The notes: generated from the letters alone by a model not told the origin. A stretch of 64,000 bases of DNA from Mycolicibacterium hassiacum DSM 44199 (GCF_900603025.1 NZ_LR026975.1:3286001-3350000); one strand, 5' to 3'. Counted from the stretch's first letter, positions 43,487 to 52,154 are shown. A program made the numbers and translations.

Positions 43487-44392
43487 TCACTTCGTCAGGA
43501 ACGCGACGGCGGCGGCGTTGAACGATTCCGGGTCCTCGAAATGCGGCCAGTGGCGCACGCTGGGCATCTCGAAGACCTCGGCCCGCGGAATCAACTGCGC
43601 GATCGAGTTCGCGGTGTCCTGATAGACGCCGTGGTCGCGGCCGGACGCCACCACCATCACCGGCGCGGAGATCGACTTCCACTTCTCCTCCGGAATGAGG
43701 TTGCGGTCCCGCGCGGTGGCGTCCTGCAGGATCAGCAGATGGTCGATGGTCTCCCTGGTGTCGTCGCGCTGATAGATGGCGCGCCGCAGGCCGATCAGAT
43801 CGGGCAGTCGGTTCGACTCGTCGGCGATCAGGTGAGCGAACACGGCATACAGCGATTCCCAGGTCGGTTCGTTGACGGCCTTGGTGCGCTCGGCGCGGAT
43901 CCGGGCCATGTTCGCGGCGGCGGCCTCCTTGCCGGCGGGTGACATCAGGATCACCTTCGATACGCGGTCCGGATGCTGGACCGCGATCGTGGAGGCGACC
44001 CAGGCGCCCAACGACATTCCGACCAGGTGGGCGTCGGCGATCCCGAAGTGGTCCATCACCTTCAGCACGTGTTCGACGTACACCGGGATCTCGTAGTCGT
44101 AGTCGGGCTTGTCCGAGAAACCGTTTCCGATCAGGTCGATGGCCACGCAGTGGAAGTGTTCGGACAACACCCCGAGGTTCGGGGCGAAGGTCTCCCAGTG
44201 CCCGCCCGTGCCATGCAGCAGCACCGCGTGCGGCTTGTTGGGCGATCCCGCCTCCGCGTACCGGGTGCGCACGGTGGCGCCGTTCACCTCGAGGTCGACG
44301 AAGCCCTGCCGGAACTCGACTTCCTTGAGGTACATCCAGACACTTCGGTAGTTCTCGGTGTCGATGCTCGCCCCGGGCGCATCCTGGGTCAT
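43487..44392 (-). CDS. Meta-cleavage product hydrolase (MhpC/BphD-type alpha/beta hydrolase)
   Basis: 301 residues, ATG with GAGAGGGG upstream. Alpha/beta-hydrolase fold: [37 protein letters not shown], nucleophile Ser in [11 protein letters not shown], acid in [12 protein letters not shown], and catalytic His in [14 protein letters not shown]. It should break the C-C bond of the extradiol ring-cleavage product to a hydroxydienoate and a carboxylic acid. First gene of the lower-pathway operon (hydrolase, hydratase, aldolase). An excellent operator palindrome lies 26-39 bases upstream. Confidence 0.92.
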   Translation of the reverse strand: MTQDAPGASIDTENYRSVWMYLKEVEFRQGFVDLEVNGATVRTRYAEAGSPNKPHAVLLHGTGGHWETFAPNLGVLSEHFHCVAIDLIGNGFSDKPDYDYEIPVYVEHVLKVMDHFGIADAHLVGMSLGAWVASTIAVQHPDRVSKVILMSPAGKEAAAANMARIRAERTKAVNEPTWESLYAVFAHLIADESNRLPDLIGLRRAIYQRDDTRETIDHLLILQDATARDRNLIPEEKWKSISAPVMVVASGRDHGVYQDTANSIAQLIPRAEVFEMPSVRHWPHFEDPESFNAAAVAFLTK

Positions 44393-44417
44393 CTCGCCCC
44401 TCTCAACAGATCTGTTC

Positions 44418-44431
44418 TGACAACTATGTCA
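44418..44431. promoter_or_regulatory. Island operator, site 8 (perfect palindrome)
   Basis: TGACAACTATGTCA: perfect five-base arms, spacer of four; reading toward the hydrolase gene the motif continues as CAGAAC. One of the two best examples of the motif. Confidence 0.65.
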
Positions 44432-44540
44432 ACTAATGTCTATTGCAACTCCGGCAGCGCGGACGCCCTGCTAGTCTGCATGTTGCCTAGTAAATAATGC
44501 AATAGGGTCGGCGTGACTGATCGATTCGAATACGCGCAAC

Positions 44541-44564
44541 GTCAGAAATCTCATTGCTTCTGAC
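44541..44564. promoter_or_regulatory. Inverted repeat GTCAGAA-N10-TTCTGAC
   Basis: Perfect seven-base arms with a ten-base spacer, 25 bases upstream of the first gene of the long oxygenase operon (44590). Both arms equal the conserved CAGAA-flanked half of the island motif, so two half-sites may face each other here, giving a variant operator at the main catabolic promoter. Confidence 0.55.
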
Positions 44565-44589
44565 ACTCGTATGCGGTAATACTGATGGG

Positions 44590-44850
44590 GTGAACATCCC
44601 GGCTGCGGACCGTCACGTACTGGCGGATCTGGTCAACGAGTTCGCCGCTGTGCGAGTGTCACTGGACAGGGCGGGCAATGGCCCGCGGTTGTTGATCGAG
44701 GATCTGGAAAGCGGCGAGCAGGTCTTCCTGTGCCCGCTGGAGTTGGCCAGCTTCACCCTGGCGACCGACGAGGACCGGGAGAGCTGGTTGCGCGTCGGCG
44801 CCTACCGGCCCAGCGGCAACACCGCCCCGCGCCGCCGGAGCCGGTCATGA
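44590..44850 (+). CDS. Small protein of unknown function heading the oxygenase operon
   Basis: 86 residues from a GTG at 44590. The sequence (NIPAADRHVLADLVNEFAAV, GPRLLIEDLESGEQVFLCPL, SWLRVGAYRP) has no motif I recognise; it is soluble and ends in a basic tail. Its stop overlaps the thiolase-like start (ATGA), so it is translationally coupled to the dioxygenase genes. It could be a regulator, chaperone or subunit; the data do not decide. Confidence 0.7.
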   Translation: MNIPAADRHVLADLVNEFAAVRVSLDRAGNGPRLLIEDLESGEQVFLCPLELASFTLATDEDRESWLRVGAYRPSGNTAPRRRSRS

Positions 44851-45995
44851 CAGCGGTCGACGTCGTCGGACTGGGCATGACCGAGATGTCGCTGAAGCCG
44901 GGAGCGACAGCCCTGGAGCTTGCGGTACAGGCCAGCATCGCAGGAGTCGCCGACGCCGGCATCACCCACGGCGACGTCGACGGTCTGCTGGTCGGCTCGT
45001 CGCAGGGCGTGCGGCCCGACCGCCTCGGCGTCGCATTCGCCGCACAGGGCGGTTTCTCCGATCTCCGCCTCCTCGAACATGTCGAGATCAAGGGCGCGAC
45101 CACGATCGCGATGCTGCAACGCGCACGACACGCGATCGCGACCGGCGAGGCGACGACCGTGATGTGCGTCTTCGCCGATGCACCGCTGGTGGCGGGCAAG
45201 GGCAGTGGTTCGACCTACGCGCACAGCGGCGGCAACGAAGGCGTGCGCGGACTCGAGCGAGCCTCCGGACTGCTGGGGTCGGTCCCCACCTACGCGCTGC
45301 TGGCCCAGCGCTGGTTGCACGTCACCGGAAACACCCCGCTGGCGCTCTGCGCGGTTGCCACCGCGGCCAGGGCCTGGGCGATCGGCAACCCCGCCGCGGT
45401 CAACCGGGAACCCCTCGACGCCGACGGATACGCCGACAGCCCGATGATCGCCGAGCCGTTGCGCCGCGTGGATTGCGCACGCCCGGTCAACGGCGCCGTC
45501 GCGGTCGTCGTCACCGGCGACGCCGGCGTGGGCGCCACGAGGCTGCGCATCCGCGGGATCGGGCGTGACCACCCCGTCCGGCACCGGCGGGCCGGTTCCG
45601 AATCGTGGTTCGGCGGCGGACGCCGCGCCGTTGAGGATGCGCTGAGCGAGGCTGGTGTCACCCGCTCCGATCTCGACGTCGTCGAGCTCTACGACCCGTT
45701 CTCGATCGTGACGTTGGTGCTGCTCGACGAGTACCGGCTCACCGACGGCATCCCCGTCGGCGAGTTCGTCCGCGAGGGCCGCATCGCCCCGGGCGGATCA
45801 CTGCCGACCAACACGGGAGGCGGGCAGCTGTCGGGCTTCTACCTGCAGGGGATGACGCCGTTAGCCGAGGCCGTCATCCAGTTGCGCGGCGACGGCGGCG
45901 CGCGGCAGGTTCCCGACGCCACCGTCGCACTGGTGGGCGGAATCGGCGGCCGGATGGACCACCACGCGGCCCTGGTGCTGGAGCGCGCCCCATGA
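44847..45995 (+). CDS. SCP-x/thiolase-like C-C lyase (IpfD-like)
   Basis: 382 residues. Thiolase-fold marks: VDVVGLGMTEMSLKPGATAL, ASIAGVADAGITHGDVDGLL, VVELYDPFSIVTLVLLDEYR, LPTNTGGGQLSGFYLQGMTP. It lacks the classical thiolase Cys box. With the DUF35 protein, Rieske subunits and CoA ligase that follow, it reproduces the gene set ipfABDEF of ibuprofen degradation, where IpfD removes the acyl-CoA chain from the dearomatised ring to give a catechol (established for Sphingomonas Ibu-2). A related role is inferred here. Confidence 0.87.
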   Translation: MTAVDVVGLGMTEMSLKPGATALELAVQASIAGVADAGITHGDVDGLLVGSSQGVRPDRLGVAFAAQGGFSDLRLLEHVEIKGATTIAMLQRARHAIATGEATTVMCVFADAPLVAGKGSGSTYAHSGGNEGVRGLERASGLLGSVPTYALLAQRWLHVTGNTPLALCAVATAARAWAIGNPAAVNREPLDADGYADSPMIAEPLRRVDCARPVNGAVAVVVTGDAGVGATRLRIRGIGRDHPVRHRRAGSESWFGGGRRAVEDALSEAGVTRSDLDVVELYDPFSIVTLVLLDEYRLTDGIPVGEFVREGRIAPGGSLPTNTGGGQLSGFYLQGMTPLAEAVIQLRGDGGARQVPDATVALVGGIGGRMDHHAALVLERAP

Positions 45996-46456
45996 CCGCA
46001 GTCACCAACCCTGCCACCGAACCCGCCTCCCAGGACTGGCTGCTCGAACCCGTCCTGGCCCCCACCGTCACCGGTGACGTCCTCGCGCCGTACTACGAGG
46101 CAGCGGCGCGCGGCGAACTCGCGATGCCCTTCTGCAGCCGCTGCGACCTCGCGCTCGAACTGGAGCAGCGGGTCTGCGACGGCTGCGGAGGAACCGAATC
46201 ACAATGGCGCACCGTCGAAGTCGCCGGAACGGTACACGCCGCGACACTGATGCACCGGCGCGAGCCCGGCCTGGTCCGCGCCAAGGAGCCCTACCCGGTC
46301 GTGGATGTCGAGTTGCGCAGCGGGCACCGAATCGTGATGACAACCGTCCACCCATCCGCTTCGGCGCCGCCCGTCGGGGCGTCCGTCCGCATCGGTTTCC
46401 GTCGCCTCGGCGACGTCGTTCTTCCCGCCGTCGAATCCGTGGAGGTATCGCAGTGA
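45992..46456 (+). CDS. DUF35/OB-fold protein with zinc ribbon (IpfE-like)
   Basis: 154 residues, overlapping its neighbours on both sides (ATGA, GTGA). N-terminal YYEAAARGELAMPFCSRCDL, then VCDGCGG, two C-x-x-C knuckles; then an OB-fold (VEVAGTVHAATLMHR, YPVVDVELRSGHRIVM). It should bind the thiolase-like protein encoded just upstream and help position the CoA substrate. Confidence 0.88.
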   Translation: MTAVTNPATEPASQDWLLEPVLAPTVTGDVLAPYYEAAARGELAMPFCSRCDLALELEQRVCDGCGGTESQWRTVEVAGTVHAATLMHRREPGLVRAKEPYPVVDVELRSGHRIVMTTVHPSASAPPVGASVRIGFRRLGDVVLPAVESVEVSQ

Positions 46457-47751
46457 CAACTGTCGAAAGCACAACTGCCGCAGAGAAATCTAACGATTTC
46501 GACGTGAGCACCGTAGTGAAGAGGGACCGAGTGCACGGCTCGGTGTACACCTCACCCGAGATCTTCCGCCGGGAGATGGAGACCATCTTCAAGAAGGGCT
46601 GGGTCTACGTCGCGCACGAGAGCGAGGTGAGCGAGCCCGGTGACTACCTGACACGGATGATCGGGACGGAACCCGTCGTCGTCGCCCGCGGCCGTGACGG
46701 TGTCGTCCGCGTTCTGCTCAACCGCTGCACGCACCGGGCCAACAAGCTGTGCACCGCGGAGAAGGGCAACGCCAACTCCTTCCGCTGCCCCTATCACGGG
46801 TGGACCTTCGCCAACAACGGTGACCTGCAGGGCGTGCCCATGCGTGAGGCTTACGGGGACGCGTTCGATTCGCTGCGTAAGGAGCTCGCCCTGGCGCAGG
46901 CGCCGCGAGTGGACAGCTACGGCGGGTTCATCTTCGCTTCCCTGTCCCCCGAGGGCATTACGCTGCGCGAGCACCTCGGCGGGGCGACCCGGGCGATCGA
47001 CCGCCTGCTCAACCTGTCCCCCACCCGCAAGATCGACCTGCGGGCAAACTGGATGAAGCATCTCCACCACGCCAACTGGAAGATGGTGGTGGAGAACAAC
47101 GTCGACGGCTATCACGCTCTGTTCACCCACGCCTCGGTGTACGACGCGATCCGTCCGGCCAAGGTGTCCCACGTGCCCAGCAAGGTCGAAGTCCTGGTCC
47201 GCGACATCGGCGACGGGCACTCCGAGATCGATTACAGCGACGAGTACCGCAAGCTGGACGAGGAGTTCGTCTGGTACGGCAGGATTCCGCGCGCGAAGCT
47301 GGCCAAGTACGTCGCGGACCTCGAGGCGGCGTACGGACCCGAGCAGGCACACAACGCCCTCGTTGTCGGGCCGCCTCACACCCTCATCTGGCCGAACCTG
47401 TTCCTCGCCGAGATGAACGTGATGTTCGTCGAACCTCAGGCTCCTGACCGCACCATCGCCTGGACCACGGCGGTGCTGATCCCGGGTCAGGACGAGCTCA
47501 ACGAGCGCACCCTGCGACGCGCCGAGGGCGCGATGGGACCCGCCGGGTTCCTGATCGCCGACGACGGTGAGATCGGCATGCGCAACCAGGCCGGCCTCGC
47601 GGCCCAGTCGCCGGAATGGCTCGAACTCTCCCGAGGCGTCAGCGACGACATCGTCGACGAAACCGGAATCATCAACCGCGACAAGAGCGCCGAGACACCG
47701 CAGCGGGGCTTCTACGCCCGGTGGGCGGCCGTCGTCGGCGGGAAGGCGTGA
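46453..47751 (+). CDS. Rieske non-heme iron ring-hydroxylating oxygenase, alpha subunit (IpfA-like)
   Basis: 432 residues from the GTG at 46453 (GTGA overlap). Rieske [2Fe-2S] ligands: C92-T-H94 in NRCTHRANKLC and C112-P-Y-H115 in FRCPYHGWTF. Mononuclear iron site: ENNVDGYHALFTH with Asp218 (bridging), His221 and His226. It should dihydroxylate an aromatic ring with O2; if IpfA-like, the substrate is an aryl-acyl-CoA attacked at ring carbons 1 and 2. The beta subunit follows. No Rieske-type ferredoxin or dedicated reductase is in the operon. Confidence 0.93.
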   Translation: MTTVESTTAAEKSNDFDVSTVVKRDRVHGSVYTSPEIFRREMETIFKKGWVYVAHESEVSEPGDYLTRMIGTEPVVVARGRDGVVRVLLNRCTHRANKLCTAEKGNANSFRCPYHGWTFANNGDLQGVPMREAYGDAFDSLRKELALAQAPRVDSYGGFIFASLSPEGITLREHLGGATRAIDRLLNLSPTRKIDLRANWMKHLHHANWKMVVENNVDGYHALFTHASVYDAIRPAKVSHVPSKVEVLVRDIGDGHSEIDYSDEYRKLDEEFVWYGRIPRAKLAKYVADLEAAYGPEQAHNALVVGPPHTLIWPNLFLAEMNVMFVEPQAPDRTIAWTTAVLIPGQDELNERTLRRAEGAMGPAGFLIADDGEIGMRNQAGLAAQSPEWLELSRGVSDDIVDETGIINRDKSAETPQRGFYARWAAVVGGKA

Positions 47752-47753
47752 AC

Positions 47754-48260
47754 ATGACCATGGCAGCAGTGACCCGTCCCGCCACCCGTCCGCTCCCAGA
47801 CGCCGATGTGCTGGCGTTCATCTATCTGGAAGCACGGCTGGCCGACGAAGGTCGGTACTCGGAGTGGGAATCGCTTTGGGCCGACGAGGACCCCGTGGAG
47901 TACCGCGTCCCGATGCACCCGGATGATGACCCGCGCACCACTCTGGCCTACATCAACGACAACCGGCGCCGGATCAGAAGCCGGGTGGCACAGTTGAACA
48001 CCGGAAACCGCCATTCACAGGTGCCGCCGTCGGTGATGCGCCGGGTCATCTCCAACAGCGAGGTCGTCGAGCAGGACGCCGACTCGGTGACCGTCGAGTC
48101 GAATTTCTCCCTGTTCGAGTATCGGGTGCGGCAGCGCTTCTGGGCAGGCCGGGTGGTCCACACCCTGCGGCGCACCGACGACGGGTTCCGGCTCGTCCGC
48201 AAGATCGTCCACCTGATCGACGCCGGCGGACCGGTCGACACCCTGTCCTTCCTCATCTGA
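47754..48260 (+). CDS. Ring-hydroxylating oxygenase beta subunit (IpfB-like)
   Basis: 168 residues from the ATG at 47754. NTF2/SnoaL-like cone fold typical of beta subunits: FIYLEARLADEGRYSEWESL, ADEDPVEYRVPMHPD, and the C-terminal DDGFRLVRKIVHLIDAGGPV. It has a structural role in the alpha3beta3 oxygenase. It starts two bases after the alpha stop, supporting a stoichiometric complex. Confidence 0.9.
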   Translation: MTMAAVTRPATRPLPDADVLAFIYLEARLADEGRYSEWESLWADEDPVEYRVPMHPDDDPRTTLAYINDNRRRIRSRVAQLNTGNRHSQVPPSVMRRVISNSEVVEQDADSVTVESNFSLFEYRVRQRFWAGRVVHTLRRTDDGFRLVRKIVHLIDAGGPVDTLSFLI

Positions 48261-48267
48261 CGCCCCC

Positions 48268-49836
48268 ATGCTGCGAGTCGGAGACATCTCCACCAACAAC
48301 GCGCGCCGGTACCCGCACAAGCGGGCCCTCGTCGACGCCGGCCGCGTGCACACCTGGTCCCAGGTCGACGAACGGGCGCGCCGTCTGGCCAATTTCGTGC
48401 GCAGCCGCGGTCTGATGCCGGGCGACCGCGTCATGGTCATCGCCCGCAACTGCATCGAATGGCCGGAGATCGCGTTCGGACTGGCGAAGGCGGGACTGAT
48501 CACCGTACCGGTCAACATCCGCCTGGCGCCCGACGAAGTCGCCCACATCCGCGACGACTCGGGCGCCAGAGCGGCGATCATCCACGCCGACCACATGGCC
48601 AAGTTCCTCGGCGAACTCACGGACATGTCGTTGGTGCTCGGTATCGGCGCGCGGCGGGAGCTCGGTGACAACGCCCTGGTGACCGACTACGAGACCGCGC
48701 TCGCCGGAGTCTGGTCCAGCGCACCCGACGTCGGGGTGTCCCCCGACGATCTCGCGTTCATCCTCTACACCAGCGGCACCACAGGCCGTGCCAAGGGTGT
48801 GATGCACACCCATCGCGGCCTGATGTACCAGGCGGCCGACACCAACCTGGTCACTGAGGCGAACCGCTCCGACGTGATGCTCGCGACCACACCGTTCTTC
48901 ACCGCAGGCGGCATGGTGCGCACCGTGTCATGGCTGTACCTCGGCCAGACAATGGTGATTCACCAGAAGTTCGATCCCGAGGCGGTGATCGACGAGATCG
49001 AGCGCAGCGGGATCACGTTCACCACCTTCATCCCGACGATGCTGCAGCGGACCCTGGCGATCCTCGAGGACGGACCGCCGCGGGACATGTCCAGCCTGCG
49101 CCGGATCTCCTACGGTTCGGCCCCGGTGCCGCCCGGTCTGGCCCGCAGGGCGATGGATCTGCTCGGCTGCGATCTGCAGCAACGTTACGGGCTGACCGAA
49201 TGCGGCGGGCAGGCCACGATTCTAACGCCGCAGGACCACCGCGACATCCTCGCCGGGCGGACGTCAATCGCCACCTCCTGCGGGCAGGAGACCCCGATGT
49301 GTCACATCCGGGTCATCGACGAGCACGGTGAGAACGTTCCCGCGGGCACTGTGGGTGAGATCGTGATCAGCAGCCCCGCCAACGCGGTCGGCTACTGGAA
49401 CAGGCCCGAGCAGACGGCCGAGACCTTCCGCCCCGACGGCCTGCGCACGGGCGATCTCGGATACCTCGACGAGGACAACTACCTCCATATCACCGGCCGC
49501 AAGACCGACATGATCATCTCGGGCGGGTTCAACGTCTACCCGGCGGAGATCGAGCGGGTGATCGCACACCATCGCGACGTGGATCTGGTCGCCGTTGTCA
49601 GCGTTCCCGATCCCGAATGGGGGGAAACCCCTGTCGCCGTGGTGATTCCGAAGTCACACGTCACCGATCGTGAAACGCTGACCGCGGAACTGACCGCACT
49701 GTGCCGGTCGGAGCTGGCCGGTTACAAACAACCCCGTCGATTCGAGTACCGCGAGGAATTCCCCCTGGGTCCCGCCGGCAAGATCCTCAAACGCGAGATC
49801 GCCGAGGACCTCCGACGTCTGGCATCCCAGGCATGA
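48268..49836 (+). CDS. AMP-dependent CoA ligase (IpfF-like, aryl/acyl-CoA)
   Basis: 522 residues. ANL motifs: ILYTSGTTGRAKGVMHTHRG, QRYGLTECGGQ, DGLRTGDLGYLDEDNYLHIT, RKTDMIISGGFNVYPAEIE, and the C-terminal PLGPAGKILKREI with the catalytic Lys. It would activate the aromatic acid before ring dioxygenation, as IpfF does. It follows the beta subunit by seven bases and overlaps the crotonase start. Confidence 0.9.
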   Translation: MLRVGDISTNNARRYPHKRALVDAGRVHTWSQVDERARRLANFVRSRGLMPGDRVMVIARNCIEWPEIAFGLAKAGLITVPVNIRLAPDEVAHIRDDSGARAAIIHADHMAKFLGELTDMSLVLGIGARRELGDNALVTDYETALAGVWSSAPDVGVSPDDLAFILYTSGTTGRAKGVMHTHRGLMYQAADTNLVTEANRSDVMLATTPFFTAGGMVRTVSWLYLGQTMVIHQKFDPEAVIDEIERSGITFTTFIPTMLQRTLAILEDGPPRDMSSLRRISYGSAPVPPGLARRAMDLLGCDLQQRYGLTECGGQATILTPQDHRDILAGRTSIATSCGQETPMCHIRVIDEHGENVPAGTVGEIVISSPANAVGYWNRPEQTAETFRPDGLRTGDLGYLDEDNYLHITGRKTDMIISGGFNVYPAEIERVIAHHRDVDLVAVVSVPDPEWGETPVAVVIPKSHVTDRETLTAELTALCRSELAGYKQPRRFEYREEFPLGPAGKILKREIAEDLRRLASQA

Positions 49837-50645
49837 GTACCTCCGCGCAAGGAGAAGTGGTGTGCGAACTGTCCAACCTGTCCACCCTCGAATTCGAGGT
49901 GTCCGATCACGTCGCCACGGTGACGCTGAACCGCCCCGAGCGGATGAACAGTTTCACCGAGACGATGGCGCACGAGCTGTCCGCGGTCTGGGCCACCGTG
50001 CGCGATGACGAGGGCATCCGGGTGGCCGTGCTGCGCGGCAGTGGCGAGCGCGGGTTCTGTTCCGGCATCGACGTCAATGAGGGCACCTGGTGGCGGCACA
50101 AGCCGATCTTCGACCAGGAGGATCCCGGTGAACTGCTCGGGCCGAAGGCACACCGGGTGTGGAAACCGGTGATCGGCGCGCTGCACGGGATCGTCGCCGG
50201 CGGTGCGATGTACTTCGTCAACGAGTGTGACTTCTCCATCTGCTCGGAGAGCACGACGTTCTTCGACCCGCATGCCAACGGCGGGATCGTCTCCGCGCTG
50301 GAACCTATGGGGATGCGGGCGTTGGGGGTGCCGTACGGCGAGGTGATGCGCTGGGCCCTGTTGGGCAGCGAGGAACGGATTTCGGCGCAGACCGCACTGC
50401 GCATCGGGCTGGTCACCGAAGTCGTGCCCAACGATCAGCTGTATCCGCGCGCCATGCAGTTGGCGCGCGAGATCGCTGGCCGGCGCCCCAACGCGATCCA
50501 GGGCACCGTGCGGGCCATGTGGGAGTCCCGCGACCTGCCCCCGACTCTCGCGGCACGAAACGGCAAGTTCTACACCGACCTCGGCAATGCCGGCGCCGGT
50601 CGCCCCGATGCCAGGGCCAGTAAGCGGGCCCCACGAACGCGATGA
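49833..50645 (+). CDS. Enoyl-CoA hydratase/isomerase (crotonase) family protein
   Basis: 270 residues from the ATG overlapping the ligase stop; an in-frame GTG at 49860 has AAGGAG five bases before it and could be the true start (261 residues). Marks: VTLNRPERMNSFTETM, ERGFCSGIDVNEG, HGIVAGGAMYFVNECDF, FFDPHANGGIVSALEPMGMR. The usual G-G-G substrate loop and both catalytic Glu residues are changed, so it may not be a simple hydratase. Confidence 0.85.
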   Translation: MSTSAQGEVVCELSNLSTLEFEVSDHVATVTLNRPERMNSFTETMAHELSAVWATVRDDEGIRVAVLRGSGERGFCSGIDVNEGTWWRHKPIFDQEDPGELLGPKAHRVWKPVIGALHGIVAGGAMYFVNECDFSICSESTTFFDPHANGGIVSALEPMGMRALGVPYGEVMRWALLGSEERISAQTALRIGLVTEVVPNDQLYPRAMQLAREIAGRRPNAIQGTVRAMWESRDLPPTLAARNGKFYTDLGNAGAGRPDARASKRAPRTR

Positions 50646-50652
50646 GGTGAAC

Positions 50653-52140
50653 ATGACACAGACGACCGAGACGCTGGCCGAGTTCAGCCTGGTGATCGGC
50701 GGCGAGCAGACGACCGCTGCGTCCGGTGCCACCTACGACAGCGTCGACCCGTACACCGGCAAGCCCTGGGCCCGTGTCCCCGACGCGGACGCCACCGACG
50801 TCGACCGTGCGGTGGCGGCGGCCCGTGCGGCCCTGCAGGGGGAATGGGGCCAGATGACCCCGACGGCACGCGGCAAGCTGATCCACCGACTCGGCGAGAT
50901 CGTCGCGCGCGAGGCGGAGTATCTCGCCGATCTCGAGGTACGCGACGGTGGAAAGCTGCTGCGCGAGATGGTGGGTCAGATGCGCTCGCTGCCTGACTAC
51001 TACTTCTACTACGCCGGTCTCGCCGACAAGTTGCAGGGCGAGGTGATCCCTACCGACAAGCCGAACTACTTCGTCTACACCCGGCACGAGCCGGTGGGTG
51101 TCGTCGGCGCGATCACCCCGTGGAACTCGCCGCTACTGCTGTTGACCTGGAAACTGGCGGCGGGTCTGGCCGCCGGCTGCACGTTCGTGGTCAAGCCCAG
51201 CGACCACACCCCCGCATCGACACTGGCGTTTGCAAAGCTGTTCTCCGAAGCGGGTTTTCCGCCCGGCGTCATCAACGTCGTGACCGGATGGGGACCGGCC
51301 ACCGGTGCGGCGCTCGCGTCCCATCCGGGTGTCGACAAGATCGCGTTCACCGGGTCGACAGCCACCGGCATCGAGGTGGGCAAGGCCGCGATCGCGAACA
51401 TGACCCGGTTCACGCTTGAGCTCGGCGGCAAGTCCGCCCAGGTCGTCTTCGAGGACGCCGATCTCGACGCCGCGGCCAACGGCGTGATCGCGGGTGTGTT
51501 CGCGGCAACGGGACAGACCTGCCTGGCCGGCTCGCGACTCCTGGTGCACGAGAGCGTCGCCGACGCGCTGGTCGAGAAGATCGTCGCCCGGGCGGCCACG
51601 ATCAAACTCGGCGACCCGAAGGACCCCGCCACCGAGATGGGTCCGCTGTCCAACGAGCCGCAGTACCAGAAGGTGTTGTCGCACTTCGCGTGCGCACGCG
51701 AACAGGGCGCGACGGTCGCGTACGGCGGTGAACCCGACGAACGCCTCGGCGGTTACTTCGTCAAGCCGACGGTGCTGACCGGGGTCGACCCGTCGATGCG
51801 CGCGGTGGCCGAGGAGATCTTCGGCCCGGTTCTCGCGGTGATGACCTTCCGGGACGAGGATGAGGCCGTCGACGCGGCCAACGCCACCGAGTTCGGTCTT
51901 GCCGGGTCGGTGTGGACCAAGGACGTGCATCGGGCGCACCGGGTGGCCGCCAAGCTGCGGGCGGGCACGGTCTGGGTCAACGCATACCGGGTTGTGGGTC
52001 CCCATGTTCCGTTCGGCGGCATGGGGTTCAGCGGTATCGGCCGGGAGAACGGCATCGACGCGGTGAAGGACTTCACCGAGACCAAGGCCGTGTGGGTGGA
52101 GTTGTCCGGAGCGACGCGCGACCCGTTCACGCTCGGTTGA
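50653..52140 (+). CDS. Aldehyde dehydrogenase (NAD(P)-dependent)
   Basis: 495 residues from the ATG at 50653 (GAGGTG upstream). EPVGVVGAITPWNSPLLLLT, GCTFVVKPSDHTPASTL, FTGSTATGIEVG, catalytic Glu in LELGGKSAQVVF, catalytic Cys in ATGQTCLAGSRLL, EEIFGPVLAVM, and VNAYRVVGPHVPFGG. It lies between a crotonase and an F420-type oxidoreductase in the oxygenase operon and may oxidise an aldehyde released from the side chain or by the aldolase. It differs clearly from the ALDH at 28116. Confidence 0.92.
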   Translation: MTQTTETLAEFSLVIGGEQTTAASGATYDSVDPYTGKPWARVPDADATDVDRAVAAARAALQGEWGQMTPTARGKLIHRLGEIVAREAEYLADLEVRDGGKLLREMVGQMRSLPDYYFYYAGLADKLQGEVIPTDKPNYFVYTRHEPVGVVGAITPWNSPLLLLTWKLAAGLAAGCTFVVKPSDHTPASTLAFAKLFSEAGFPPGVINVVTGWGPATGAALASHPGVDKIAFTGSTATGIEVGKAAIANMTRFTLELGGKSAQVVFEDADLDAAANGVIAGVFAATGQTCLAGSRLLVHESVADALVEKIVARAATIKLGDPKDPATEMGPLSNEPQYQKVLSHFACAREQGATVAYGGEPDERLGGYFVKPTVLTGVDPSMRAVAEEIFGPVLAVMTFRDEDEAVDAANATEFGLAGSVWTKDVHRAHRVAAKLRAGTVWVNAYRVVGPHVPFGGMGFSGIGRENGIDAVKDFTETKAVWVELSGATRDPFTLG

Positions 52141-52154
52141 CGAGCAGAGGCAGC

